Origin: Salinicoccus roseus
GTDB lineage: Bacteria > Bacillota > Bacilli > Staphylococcales > Salinicoccaceae
Direction: 5' to 3'
Length of the DNA: 64,000 nt
Assembly: GCF_003814515.1 (NCBI RefSeq)
Contig: NZ_RKQJ01000004.1
Span: forward strand, 124,001-188,000
The notes under the pieces are model-generated. The model did no database searches. It saw nothing but the letters and a program-made list of their open reading frames with translations, and was not told where the DNA came from. The position numbers were made by a program, and so were the translations under genes. The first letter of the stretch is position 1, and each line of letters begins with the position of its first letter. Below are positions 24,985 to 33,236 of the stretch, in pieces.

Positions 24985-25241
24985 TAGGGCGACATAATGA
25001 AGAGAAGAGTAGATTCTAAGGCATTTACAGAGAGCTCCGGCAGGTGGAAAGGAGTAATGGATGATGAATTGAACATGGGCTCGGAGTGTCAATGGCATCT
25101 TCCCATTACAGAAGAACAGTATGTAAATACTGGATGAGGTGGAAATAGTGATATTTCCATAAAAAAGGGTGGTACCACGTGAGCTTGGGCTTTCGTCCTT
25201 CTGACAGATCAATTCTGCAGATGGATGAAGGCCTTTTTTAT
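24985..25241 (+). promoter_or_regulatory. Met-specific T-box riboswitch
   Basis: The T-box sequence AGGGTGGTACCACG is at 25166-25179, the stem I AGAGAGCTCCGGCAGGTGG block lies upstream, and the presumed specifier loop GAAC-ATG-GG places a Met codon at 25075-25077. The terminator arm GGGCTTTCGTCCTTCTG pairs with CAGATGGATGAAGGCC followed by seven T. Uncharged tRNA-Met should favour read-through into metI. Confidence 0.93.
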
Positions 25242-25261
25242 TATATTTTAGGAGGAATACC

Positions 25262-26356
25262 ATGGACACTAAACTCGCACAGATAGGAATGACGGCGGAT
25301 AGTACCGGGGCGACAACAAGTCCGATCTATACAGCTACCGCCTATGAACACGAAGGGCTGGGCATGTCGACCGGCTACGATTATACAAGGACGGCAAATC
25401 CCACACGCTCACATTTTGAAGAAGCGTTTGCAGAACTGGAGGGCGGTGCCCGTACTTTTGCCACTTCCAGTGGTATGGCTGCAATCCAGCTTGTCTGCAA
25501 CCTATTCAAGCCAGGGGATGAGGTGCTTGTAAGCTTTGAACTCTATGGTGGTACCTTCAGAATATTTGAGTTCTACGAAGCGCAGTACGATATAAGGTTC
25601 AAATATGTGGATTTCGATGACTTGGAAGATGTGAAAAAAAATCTCAACAGTTCAACAAAGGCATTCTTCATCGAACCGATCACAAATCCTTCAATGATAG
25701 AAGTGTCCCTCGAGGAAGTCTACGAATTGGCCCGCGAATACGGAATAATGACCATAATTGACAATACATTCCTCACTCCATACTATTATACGCCTATATC
25801 AGATGGGGCAGATATCGTTCTTCATTCAGCGACGAAATACATTGGCGGACACAATGATGTCTTGGCCGGAGTCGTTACGGTAAAGGATGAATCATTGGGG
25901 GACACTCTGTCCATACACCATAATATGATCGGTGCTACGCTTTCTCCTTTTGACGGCTACCTGCTTCTAAGAGGATTGAAGACCCTGCACCTCAGAATGG
26001 ATCGTGCAACAGAAAATGCAAAGCAACTCTCGGAATACTTCACCGGACACGAGGCGATTGATGAAGTCCTTTATCCCGGACGGACAGGCATGCTGAGTCT
26101 AAGGCTGAATAAGCAATATGATGTGGGTACTCTACTTGAAAATATAGAGGTCTGCACCTTTGCAGAAAGCCTGGGGGGTACCGAAACTTTCATAACTTTC
26201 CCATTTACGCAGACCCATGCAGATATGCCGGACGAAGAAAGGATAAAAAGAGGCATTGATGATCATCTGATCAGGCTTTCAATAGGTATAGAAGACATCA
26301 AAGATATCCGGGATGACTTGACCCAGGCGCTTGCCAAATCAAAAAGAGAAGTATGA
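25262..26356 (+). CDS. metI: cystathionine gamma-synthase / O-acetylhomoserine thiolyase (MetI)
   Basis: 364-residue PLP enzyme of the Cys/Met family, in the short MetI subgroup. It shows YDYTRTANPTR, SSGMAAIQLVC, the Schiff-base Lys in HSATKYIGGHNDVLAG, and the C-terminal LSIGIEDIKDIRDDL. It forms cystathionine from an O-acyl homoserine and cysteine, or homocysteine directly with sulfide. In S. aureus metI heads a T-box-controlled metICFE-mdh operon; here it is alone, ended by a strong terminator, and metC/F/E are not adjacent. AGGAGG precedes the ATG. Confidence 0.9.
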   Translation: MDTKLAQIGMTADSTGATTSPIYTATAYEHEGLGMSTGYDYTRTANPTRSHFEEAFAELEGGARTFATSSGMAAIQLVCNLFKPGDEVLVSFELYGGTFRIFEFYEAQYDIRFKYVDFDDLEDVKKNLNSSTKAFFIEPITNPSMIEVSLEEVYELAREYGIMTIIDNTFLTPYYYTPISDGADIVLHSATKYIGGHNDVLAGVVTVKDESLGDTLSIHHNMIGATLSPFDGYLLLRGLKTLHLRMDRATENAKQLSEYFTGHEAIDEVLYPGRTGMLSLRLNKQYDVGTLLENIEVCTFAESLGGTETFITFPFTQTHADMPDEERIKRGIDDHLIRLSIGIEDIKDIRDDLTQALAKSKREV

Positions 26357-26451
26357 CTCTCCAGAACTGATAGCCGAAACTTTAATCTTCAATGAATGAG
26401 AGCTTGGAGGTAAGTATCGGGCAACTCCATTCGGAACTATATAGACAGTAT

Positions 26452-26481
26452 AAAAAGCACGCTCGATCGAGCGTGCTTTTT
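26452..26481. terminator. bidirectional terminator, perfect 30-bp palindrome
   Basis: AAAAAGCACGCTCGA and its exact complement, with no spacer. Its right edge includes the stop codon of the convergent FMN reductase gene. Confidence 0.88.
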
Positions 26482-27019
26482 ATGTGTAGGTTTGTTCGAT
26501 ATTCATCTTATCAATCAGGTAGTCTATCTGTTTTTCGGTCCTTGATATGAGTGCACTATCCAGAATGGGTTCGGTGCTTTCCTTGTCAATCTGATTATCC
26601 AGGTAATAGACACCTTTAAGGGGAACACCCTTCAGCGTAGAGAGCAGGGGTTTCAATGTATATTCCATCGCAAGCAAGTGGGAGATGCTCCCTCCTGACA
26701 TTATAGGCAGCACAGGAGTATCTCTTAATACATCCTGCGGAAGTATATCGAAGAGGCTTTTCAACACCCCAGAATAAGCAGCTTTGTATACTGGAGAACC
26801 TACAATGACACCTCTTGCATTATGGATGTCTTCAGCAATATCAGTGACTGCTGGACTATTGAAGTTACCGAACATCAAATCTTTGGCTGGCACGTCCCGC
26901 ACGGATACATGGCGGACGGATAGGCCACGTTCCGCCAATATAACGCCGATATATTTCAAGACACTTTCAGACCTGGAGAACTGCGAGGGACTGCCTGAGA
27001 CAATCACAACATCGTACAT
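26480..27019 (-). CDS. NADPH-dependent FMN reductase (SsuE-like)
   Basis: 179-residue flavodoxin-fold reductase: VIVSGSPSQFSRSESVLKYI binds the flavin phosphate, GVIVGSPVYKAAYSGVLKSLFD is the family signature and IMSGGSISHLLA follows. It reduces FMN to supply a flavin-dependent monooxygenase. The last gene of the five-gene cluster that also encodes such a monooxygenase and a glutaredoxin, so its partner is almost certainly the product of 27299-28645. AAGGGTGG precedes the ATG. Confidence 0.88.
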   Translation of the reverse strand: MYDVVIVSGSPSQFSRSESVLKYIGVILAERGLSVRHVSVRDVPAKDLMFGNFNSPAVTDIAEDIHNARGVIVGSPVYKAAYSGVLKSLFDILPQDVLRDTPVLPIMSGGSISHLLAMEYTLKPLLSTLKGVPLKGVYYLDNQIDKESTEPILDSALISRTEKQIDYLIDKMNIEQTYT

Positions 27020-27032
27020 ATGACCACCCTTT

Positions 27033-27302
27033 CTAGACCGACAGCCTGTAATGTTTGAGTGTGTCTTCCAACGCGTCTATCCCCACTTCTGTAACGGCAT
27101 CATACCGGTTGCCGAAGCCTACTTCCACCACAGGCACATGGCGTATCCCATATTTTACATCAAGGATATCCCTTAGATGGTCGTTTTCTGTTACATCTAT
27201 AGCCTGATAATCGAAATGATTTTCTTCCAAATACTGCTTCACTTCTTCACAGTAGGAGCAGCCCTGCTTAGACCAGACCAGCACATTCACTTTTTTATTC
27301 AT
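27033..27302 (-). CDS. glutaredoxin-like protein (CmoI/YtnI-like)
   Basis: 89-residue thioredoxin-fold protein with active site SKQGCSYCEEVKQYLEE and the conserved cis-Pro region IRHVPVVEVGF. Its start overlaps the monooxygenase stop by four bases (ATGA). Bacillus YtnI, now CmoI, is a small redoxin that works with the monooxygenase YtnJ (CmoJ) in salvage of alkylated cysteine; gene order and pairing agree here. It would transfer electrons or resolve a mixed disulfide during that reaction (inference). Confidence 0.85.
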   Translation of the reverse strand: MNKKVNVLVWSKQGCSYCEEVKQYLEENHFDYQAIDVTENDHLRDILDVKYGIRHVPVVEVGFGNRYDAVTEVGIDALEDTLKHYRLSV

Positions 27303-28645
27303 TTTACTTCCTCCTTATCCCTTTTATGGACCTCTCTTGTGTAACGGTTCTCCTTGAACCCGAGTCCCAGATTTTCTCTCAGTGTATCGCCGCTATATTG
27401 ACGTTCATAATATCCTCTATCTTCCAGTATGGGAAGCACATTTTCTATAAATTCGTCGAACTGCCCGTCAAATACTTGTGGGTTCAGCATAAAACCGTCA
27501 GCGGCTCCTTCTTCTATCCACTCAATCATACGGGAAGCGACATCTTCGTAGCTTCCATAGAACGGATCTTTTGGAGAAGCCACCTGCAAAGCAACTTCCC
27601 GAAGCGTCAATGCTTCTTTTTCCGCCTTCTCTTTAATATTATCAGTCGTTGACCTGAAACTGTTTTTTCCAACCTCTCCAATATCCGGGAAAGGTTCATC
27701 GAGGGGGTGGGCAGAAAAATCATAATGATCAAAGAACCTTCCGAGCACTTCCAACGCCTTATCGATGGATATCAAATTCTTAATCTGTTCATACCTTTGT
27801 TCAGCTTCCTGCTCTGTCGGAGCAATAATCGGAGAAAGTGATGGGAAGATGAGAATATCTTCTGCTTTCCTCCCTGCTTCTATCGCCTTATTTTTTAACG
27901 TGCTGTAGTATTCCCGATTTTTTTCAATACTGTTGGCGTGGGTGAAAATTGCTTCTCCATACTTCGCCGCAAAATCTTGGCCCGTCTTGGACGCTCCGGC
28001 CTGAAAGATGACAGGCTGCCCCTGCGGGGAGCGCTGGATATTCAACGGACCCTTCACTTTAAAGAATTCTCCTTCATATCCCAGCGTATGAAGTTTTGTT
28101 TCATCCAGAAACTCGCCTGATTCGCGATTCCTGACAAACGCATCATCTTCATAGGAATCCCAAAGGCCCTGCACCACTTCCACATACTCGCTGGCCATCC
28201 GATATCTTAGAGAGTGTTCCGGATGATTGCCCTTGTTGAAATTGTCCGCGCTGCCTTCCAATGGCGATGTAACGACGTTCCATCCGGCCCTGCCGCCACT
28301 TATATTGTCAATACTCGCAAGCTGTCGCGCCACATTATACGGCTCACTGTATGTAGTCGATACAGTACCGGCGAGCCCGATCTTCGAAGTCACAGGCGCC
28401 AATGCCGAGAGCAGGGTCATTGGTTCAAAGCGATTGAGAAAATGGGGTATGGAATGTTTGTTGATATGAAGACCATCTGCGATGAACATGAAAGCAAACC
28501 CTGCATCTTCTGCCTTTTGTGTCACATTCAAATAATGGTTGAAATTGATACTGCCATCTATAACAGCATCCTCTGACCTCCAGGACGTCGGATGTGATCC
28601 CGGCCCCTGTATCAGCACACCCAGTTTTATTTTTTTCTTTGTCAT
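27299..28645 (-). CDS. flavin-dependent monooxygenase, NtaA/SnaA/DszA family (CmoJ/YtnJ-like)
   Basis: 448-residue luciferase-like monooxygenase of the NtaA/SnaA/DszA/SoxA group, recognised from the KKKIKLGVLIQGPGSHPTSWR start, FMFIADGLHINKHSIPH, NISGGRAGWNVVTSP, GQPVIFQAGASKTGQDFAAKY and the C-terminal DGFMLNPQ. It uses reduced FMN and O2 to oxidise a substrate carbon or sulfur. ATG 28645 is chosen over an upstream one because GTGGTGA lies just before it. Neighbouring FMN reductase, glutaredoxin and amino-acid-type ABC importer point to oxidation of an imported S-alkyl cysteine-like compound, as in the Bacillus ytmI operon. Confidence 0.87.
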   Translation of the reverse strand: MTKKKIKLGVLIQGPGSHPTSWRSEDAVIDGSINFNHYLNVTQKAEDAGFAFMFIADGLHINKHSIPHFLNRFEPMTLLSALAPVTSKIGLAGTVSTTYSEPYNVARQLASIDNISGGRAGWNVVTSPLEGSADNFNKGNHPEHSLRYRMASEYVEVVQGLWDSYEDDAFVRNRESGEFLDETKLHTLGYEGEFFKVKGPLNIQRSPQGQPVIFQAGASKTGQDFAAKYGEAIFTHANSIEKNREYYSTLKNKAIEAGRKAEDILIFPSLSPIIAPTEQEAEQRYEQIKNLISIDKALEVLGRFFDHYDFSAHPLDEPFPDIGEVGKNSFRSTTDNIKEKAEKEALTLREVALQVASPKDPFYGSYEDVASRMIEWIEEGAADGFMLNPQVFDGQFDEFIENVLPILEDRGYYERQYSGDTLRENLGLGFKENRYTREVHKRDKEEVK

Positions 28646-28742
28646 GCAATCACCACTTTCATATTTTTGTTTCTCTGTCTGCAGACTATTAAAGGAAATC
28701 ATCCATATGAGGCAAGAGTTCCTTGATGAATTTAAAAAGACG

Positions 28743-28759
28743 TTATAGTGTCATTATAA
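28743..28759. repeat. inverted repeat TTATA-N7-TATAA (LysR-box geometry)
   Basis: Dyad of T-N11-A type in the 164-bp gap between the permease and monooxygenase genes, next to TATAAT-like sequence. It may mark an internal LysR-controlled promoter; nothing else is seen in this gap. Confidence 0.35.
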
Positions 28760-28809
28760 AAATTGATCCTTCATGACAGTTAAGACCGAGTTTGACCATA
28801 ATGCCATGC

Positions 28810-29481
28810 TCAGACTTCATAAGGCCTGTTGATCCTCGCCTCATACCATCGTTGCACCCAACTGTATATGATCGTCATACCCCAGTAGATGATTCCAACT
28901 GCAAGATAGGCTTCAAAGAACTGCAGTGTCGCTGTAGCGAGCAGTTTCCCTTGTGCGAGCAACTCGGTTACACCGATTGTGAAGGCCAAAGAGGAGTTCT
29001 TTATCAATCCGATAAACATGTTTCCTGTAGCCGGCACTGCATTTCTTACTGCCTGCGGCAGAACAATGCCCCATACTGCCTGGCGATATGTTAGGCCAGT
29101 TGATATCGCCGCTTCCGTCTGGCCCTTGTCCACGGATATCAATGCAGCCCTGAATATTTCCGCCAGATATGCTGAAGTATTAAGGCTGAAGGCAATGATG
29201 GCTGCATTCACAGCTGATAATGAATTCAGCCAGGGGAACAACTGGGGCAGGCCGAAGTAGATCATCAACAACTGCACGAGCACAGGAGTTCCTCGGAAGA
29301 AAGAAATGTAAAGTTTGGAGAGTTGCAGTAACACGGGAGTTTTGTTGACGAGAAGCAGCGAAAGCACCACACCTATGGCCACTGCAATGATCATCGATAC
29401 AATTGCCAAGTATAATGTGATTGGTATGTATACCAGCAGTTCCGGAATGATTTCAAGCATATAGGCTAAATCAAAATTCAT
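28810..29481 (-). CDS. polar amino-acid ABC transporter permease (TcyL/TcyM-like)
   Basis: 223 residues, five membrane helices, of the His/Glu/Arg/opine (HEAAT) permease family: PITLYLAIVSMIIAVAIGVVLS, the FFRGTPVLVQLLMIYFGLPQLF block, and the EAA loop IFRAALISVDKGQTEAAISTGLTYRQAVWGIVLPQA that contacts the ATPase. A homodimer would form the channel. GGGAGG is 7 bases before the ATG. The closest functional analogues by context are the L-cystine carriers TcyL/M. No substrate-binding protein gene is adjacent. Confidence 0.9.
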   Translation of the reverse strand: MNFDLAYMLEIIPELLVYIPITLYLAIVSMIIAVAIGVVLSLLLVNKTPVLLQLSKLYISFFRGTPVLVQLLMIYFGLPQLFPWLNSLSAVNAAIIAFSLNTSAYLAEIFRAALISVDKGQTEAAISTGLTYRQAVWGIVLPQAVRNAVPATGNMFIGLIKNSSLAFTIGVTELLAQGKLLATATLQFFEAYLAVGIIYWGMTIIYSWVQRWYEARINRPYEV

Positions 29482-29504
29482 TATGGTTCCTCCCTTCCAT
29501 CCAG

Positions 29505-30287
29505 TTAAGCCATCACCAGTGCAGGCTCTTCTTTATTATTCTCTGTAGAAACCTGTCTGCCATACTTGCTGAGGAATCTTCTCGTCCGTTCATGCTGAGG
29601 GTTGTCGAATATATCTTCCGGTTTGCCTTCTTCGACAATATAGCCGTCTGCCATGAAAATGACTCGATCTGCGATATCTCTTGCAAAATTCATTTCGTGT
29701 GTAACAATCAACATCGTCTTATCCTTTTGAGCAATATCAGAGATGACATTGAGTACCTCTCCAACCCATTCGGGGTCAAGGGAGGAAGTTGGTTCATCGA
29801 AAAGGATGGCATGTGGATCTACAGCTAATGCCCGGGCAATACCGACCCGCTGCTGCTGCCCGCCTGATAGGGATATCGGATATGCTTCCTGTTTATCAAG
29901 AATGCCCACCTGTTCCAAAAGATTTTGTCCAACAGTCTCCGCCTCTCCTCTGCGATACTTTTTTGTGGCCGTCAGCGGATAAGTGATATTCTCCAGCACA
30001 GTTTTGTTTTTAAACAGATTATAATGTTGAAAAACCATGGAGGTCTGCATCCTCAACTGGTTAACCACGGCCTTCTTCGGTTTTTCTGCATCAATGGCTA
30101 CTTCTCCCACTTCAATACTTCCTGCCTCCGGCCTCTCAAGGTAATTCAGACACCTGAGCAACGTTGATTTACCTGAGCCTGAAGGACCGATGATGGCCAC
30201 GGTTTCTCCTTCGTCTACTTTAAAACTTATATCCTTCAATACTTCGTTGTTATTGAATGACTTCTTCAATCCAGAAACTCTGATCAT
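29505..30287 (-). CDS. polar amino-acid ABC transporter ATPase (TcyN-like)
   Basis: 260-residue ATP-binding subunit. Walker A is GPSGSGKST, followed by the Q-loop MVFQHYNLF, the ABC signature LSGGQQQRVGIARAL, Walker B ILFDEPTSSLD and the switch His in IVTHEMNFARD. It matches GlnQ/ArtM/TcyN-type ATPases. ATG 30287 has GGAGG upstream; the longer frame has no ribosome site. First gene of the cluster ATPase-permease-monooxygenase-glutaredoxin-FMN reductase and 120 bp downstream of the LysR regulator gene. Confidence 0.9.
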   Translation of the reverse strand: MIRVSGLKKSFNNNEVLKDISFKVDEGETVAIIGPSGSGKSTLLRCLNYLERPEAGSIEVGEVAIDAEKPKKAVVNQLRMQTSMVFQHYNLFKNKTVLENITYPLTATKKYRRGEAETVGQNLLEQVGILDKQEAYPISLSGGQQQRVGIARALAVDPHAILFDEPTSSLDPEWVGEVLNVISDIAQKDKTMLIVTHEMNFARDIADRVIFMADGYIVEEGKPEDIFDNPQHERTRRFLSKYGRQVSTENNKEEPALVMA

Positions 30288-30406
30288 ATGGCAACCTCCA
30301 AATCCATACCTTTTTAATATGATTAATGTTTTTAAGTATAGCACCCTGCTACAGGTGCTTCAAGATAATACTTATAGTTATTCTCCTCTCCTCTTATAGA
30401 GGGTTT

Positions 30407-31315
30407 CTATATGTAAGAGAGGGGGGATACTCCAGGCCTCTGGGAAGCCGCTTTCCTGATGATGGCGACCATCTCATCAAAGTCGTCAATGTGGATGTCA
30501 TTATGATGAATCAGATCAGTTTTTAACGAAACATGTGACAGGGCCGGAACATCGATTGCTGCAAGGGAGCCTTCTTCCAGTTCCCTATACACACTGAGTT
30601 CCGGAAGAAAGCCAATAGCTGCCCTGTTCAGAATAATCCCTTTAGCAGATTCCATACTATCTACTTCGTACTGTATATCCGGCTGTTCCTTCAGGCTCAA
30701 AAACAGATTATGGACCATTGTCCAGTCGAGGGAGCCACATTCAAAAAACACGATGGGTGTTTCAACCAGCCGTTCAATATCGATCGCCCCTCCGTCAGCA
30801 AAAGGATGATCCGAAGGAACAATGAGTCGTATAGGGCTCTCAATCACCCTTTCCGCATTCAATTTCGTCTGGGAAACATTGCTGGCAAAACCATAATCAG
30901 CCTCCCCATCCGACACCATCCGTGCAACCGTTTCACTTGTCTCTGTCATAATTCTAAACTTCTGGTCGGGAAAACGTTCTTTGAACATCGCCATCAGTCT
31001 TGGAACCAGATAGAAAGAGACAAGGCCGGAACATGCGATGGTTATTTCGTTCTTCTCTTCCATATTCTGAAGATGTGCCTTCCCTTTTTTCATCGTGCGT
31101 ATGATATTTTCCGCAAATGGCAGAAACTCCATTCCTTTATCGGTAATGGTCAGTTGTCTCCCGACACGTCTGAACAGTTCTGCATCCAGTTCCCGTTCAA
31201 GGGATTTGATCCTTGATGTGACAGATGGTTGGGAAAGAAATAATGCCTTGGATGCTTTATTTATACTTCCAAAATGATTGACAAAAACAAATGCTTCTAT
31301 ATTATCTATATTCAT
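30407..31315 (-). CDS. LysR-family regulator (YtlI/AscR-like by context)
   Basis: 302-residue LysR protein: winged HTH at residues 4-60 (FGSINKASKALFLSQPSVTSRIKSLEREL), then an effector domain with ITIACSGLVSFYLVPRLMAMFKERFP and VIESPIRLIVPSDHPFADGG. It lies immediately upstream of, and in the same direction as, the sulfur-compound importer/monooxygenase operon, matching the place of YtlI (AscR) relative to the Bacillus ytmI operon. It probably activates that operon with a sulfur metabolite as ligand (inference). ATG 31315 sits after GAGTGGT. Confidence 0.85.
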   Translation of the reverse strand: MNIDNIEAFVFVNHFGSINKASKALFLSQPSVTSRIKSLERELDAELFRRVGRQLTITDKGMEFLPFAENIIRTMKKGKAHLQNMEEKNEITIACSGLVSFYLVPRLMAMFKERFPDQKFRIMTETSETVARMVSDGEADYGFASNVSQTKLNAERVIESPIRLIVPSDHPFADGGAIDIERLVETPIVFFECGSLDWTMVHNLFLSLKEQPDIQYEVDSMESAKGIILNRAAIGFLPELSVYRELEEGSLAAIDVPALSHVSLKTDLIHHNDIHIDDFDEMVAIIRKAASQRPGVSPLSYI

Positions 31316-31425
31316 AGCACCACTCTTTTCACAAGAAATCACAATTGTTCGATATTTAATATCCTATTATATAGATATGATTTAAAAAAGTAAACAGCAC
31401 AATTGATTATTCATACAGACAAAAA

Positions 31426-31473
31426 ACCTCCTAAGTTTACAGATTTTATATTTCATCTGTAAACTTAGGAGGT
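31426..31473 (-). terminator. proC terminator
   Basis: ACCTCCTAAGTTTACAGA pairs with TCTGTAAACTTAGGAGGT across a 12-base loop, followed by TTTTTTG on the minus strand. Confidence 0.85.
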
Positions 31474-31490
31474 AGCAGGTCAAAGTTCTG

Positions 31491-32279
31491 CTATTTTTTA
31501 TTTGCATTATTTATCGCTTCCATTGCCTGAATAACACTTTTTCTGAAGCCGTTATTCTCAAGTTCCATCACACCCTGTATGGTGGATCCTCCTGATGTAG
31601 TAATCTGATCCTTCAGAACTGCTGGATGGGATTCTGTTTCCAGCACAAGTTTCCCTGCCCCCACCACAGCTTGGGCTGCCAGCATATAGGCCTGCTGGCG
31701 TGGAAAGCCTGCGCTCACCGCCTTGTCCGCCATTGCCTCTATCATCAGGAAAGTATAGGTAGGAGAAGACCCCGTAAGCGAAGGTGCATATTTCATCAAA
31801 GGTTCCTCCACCCATGCCACCGCAGCAATCCGGTTAAATATTTCATCAAGGGTTTCCTTATCTTCATCCGAAATATGGGCGTTGGCTGCCATTACCATCA
31901 CGCCCTCCTGGACAGATACAGCGATATTAGGCATATTCCTTACAATCTTATGCTGTGGGAGGATCGTCTCCATTTCATCAATTGATACACCTGCTGCGAT
32001 GGAGATATGGATTGCATCTTCTCTTGTGTAAGCTCTCACTTCGTTGAAAACATGAAGTGTCTGGTCCGAACTTACACCATTGACGATAATATCGCATTCA
32101 GACAGCAGACTATAATCGGTACTTACTTCTATTCCTTTTCCTTCATTGAATTTATCAAGTTTCTGCTGGTTTCTGCCGGTGACGATGATATCATCTTTCA
32201 TCTCCGGACTTTTCAACAGACCTTTGACAATGTGATTGACCATCTTACCGGCGCCGATGAATCCAATTCTATAACTCAT
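31491..32279 (-). CDS. proC: pyrroline-5-carboxylate reductase family protein (ProC-like)
   Basis: 262-residue P5C reductase: N-terminal NAD(P) motif GFIGAGKMVNHIVKG, then GVSIDEMETILP, VRNMPNIAVSVQEGV, and the C-terminal signature LTGSSPTYTFLMIEAMADKAVSAG...QITTSGGSTIQGVMELE. It reduces pyrroline-5-carboxylate to proline, a compatible solute in halophiles. An in-frame GTG two codons upstream (32285) is also possible; both lie after AAGGGGA. Monocistronic and terminated by a long stem-loop. Staphylococcaceae often carry more than one ProC-like protein, so a paralogous role is possible. Confidence 0.87.
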   Translation of the reverse strand: MSYRIGFIGAGKMVNHIVKGLLKSPEMKDDIIVTGRNQQKLDKFNEGKGIEVSTDYSLLSECDIIVNGVSSDQTLHVFNEVRAYTREDAIHISIAAGVSIDEMETILPQHKIVRNMPNIAVSVQEGVMVMAANAHISDEDKETLDEIFNRIAAVAWVEEPLMKYAPSLTGSSPTYTFLMIEAMADKAVSAGFPRQQAYMLAAQAVVGAGKLVLETESHPAVLKDQITTSGGSTIQGVMELENNGFRKSVIQAMEAINNANKK

Positions 32280-32413
32280 ATGCACTTCATCCCCTTAGAC
32301 TTTATTGAACATTTTAACACGCCTGACTCCCGATGGCTTATAATTTATATAAAATGTTCCAGGTGATATAATTGTCCCCAAATGGGCACACATCCAACAG
32401 GAGGGGCACAGAT

Positions 32414-33085
32414 ATGGCAGAAAAGAATCTCACCAAAGAAAATAGAAAGCTGCACGAAAAACTTGATCCGAGATACAAAAAAGTTTATGAAGATATCCTC
32501 ATATATATACGGGTGAATACTAGCTCAGAAAGCCATGAAACAGAAGCAGCACTCAATACATTACTGAAGAAGATCATTCAAACCCAAAGAGAGGGAGGGA
32601 GTATAACTTCCGTTACTGGAGAGAACTATCGCGCATACGCCGACAGCCTCATCGAAAAGCTTCCTCAAAGGAACATATTAAGACTGGCAAGCTTCCTGGC
32701 TCTCATACTAGTCGGTTTGAACTTAATATTCGATTATCTGATCCAGATATTTTTCAGACTGATTGACAGTGCGGCATTGAGCACTACACTCGTCGTCATT
32801 CAATTCACTCTCGAAATGATTATTACAGCAGCTCTGGTAATAGGATTCATATACGCTATATTTCATACCTTCCGTCAAATTGCTTTCAAGGCATGGCCTG
32901 CCTGGAAAGAGTATGGGCTGTACTTTCTGATCGGATTCGGCTTCTTCCTCCTTTATATGTTCCTCAATATCCTCCTCACTTCTATAGATTCGGGGCCATC
33001 ATTCGAAGTGAATATGTTTTTGATAGTATTGCTTGGCATTATCCTACTAGCCCTTGGTATACTAGGGTTTTATAGAAAGAAATAA
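32414..33085 (+). CDS. DUF1129/DUF1048-like membrane protein
   Basis: 223 residues: a soluble N-terminal helical module (about 10-85, LDPRYKKVYEDILIYIRVNT...VTGENYRAYADSLIEKL) of the kind found in DUF1048/DUF1129 proteins, then four membrane helices (LASFLALILVGLNLIFDYLI, LEMIITAALVIGFIYAIF, YFLIGFGFFLLYMFLNILL, MFLIVLLGIILLALGILGF). The function is unknown; relatives are often next to PadR regulators, but none is present here. ATG 32414 follows AGGAGGGG by 7 bases. Confidence 0.72.
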   Translation: MAEKNLTKENRKLHEKLDPRYKKVYEDILIYIRVNTSSESHETEAALNTLLKKIIQTQREGGSITSVTGENYRAYADSLIEKLPQRNILRLASFLALILVGLNLIFDYLIQIFFRLIDSAALSTTLVVIQFTLEMIITAALVIGFIYAIFHTFRQIAFKAWPAWKEYGLYFLIGFGFFLLYMFLNILLTSIDSGPSFEVNMFLIVLLGIILLALGILGFYRKK

Positions 33086-33122
33086 CGCCATGAGATATGA
33101 AATTTTGTATCGCATAGCGTTA
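33083..33122 (+). terminator. terminator after the DUF1129-like gene
   Basis: TAACGCCATGAGATA pairs imperfectly with TATCGCATAGCGTTA, followed by ATATTGTT. Confidence 0.6.
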
Positions 33123-33198
33123 TATTGTTACCCCATAAAGACTTTCTTGAACTTGATGCATGAACTTTAATATTTGTTCCATGAGAAACAGCAGGACC

Positions 33199-33236
33199 AG
33201 AAAAGCCCTGGACCTTATAAGATCCAGGGCTTTTCT
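33199..33236. terminator. terminator of mqo
   Basis: AGAAAAGCCCTGGACCTT and AAGATCCAGGGCTTTTCT form a 17-18 bp stem directly after the mqo stop, T-rich on both sides. Confidence 0.85.
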
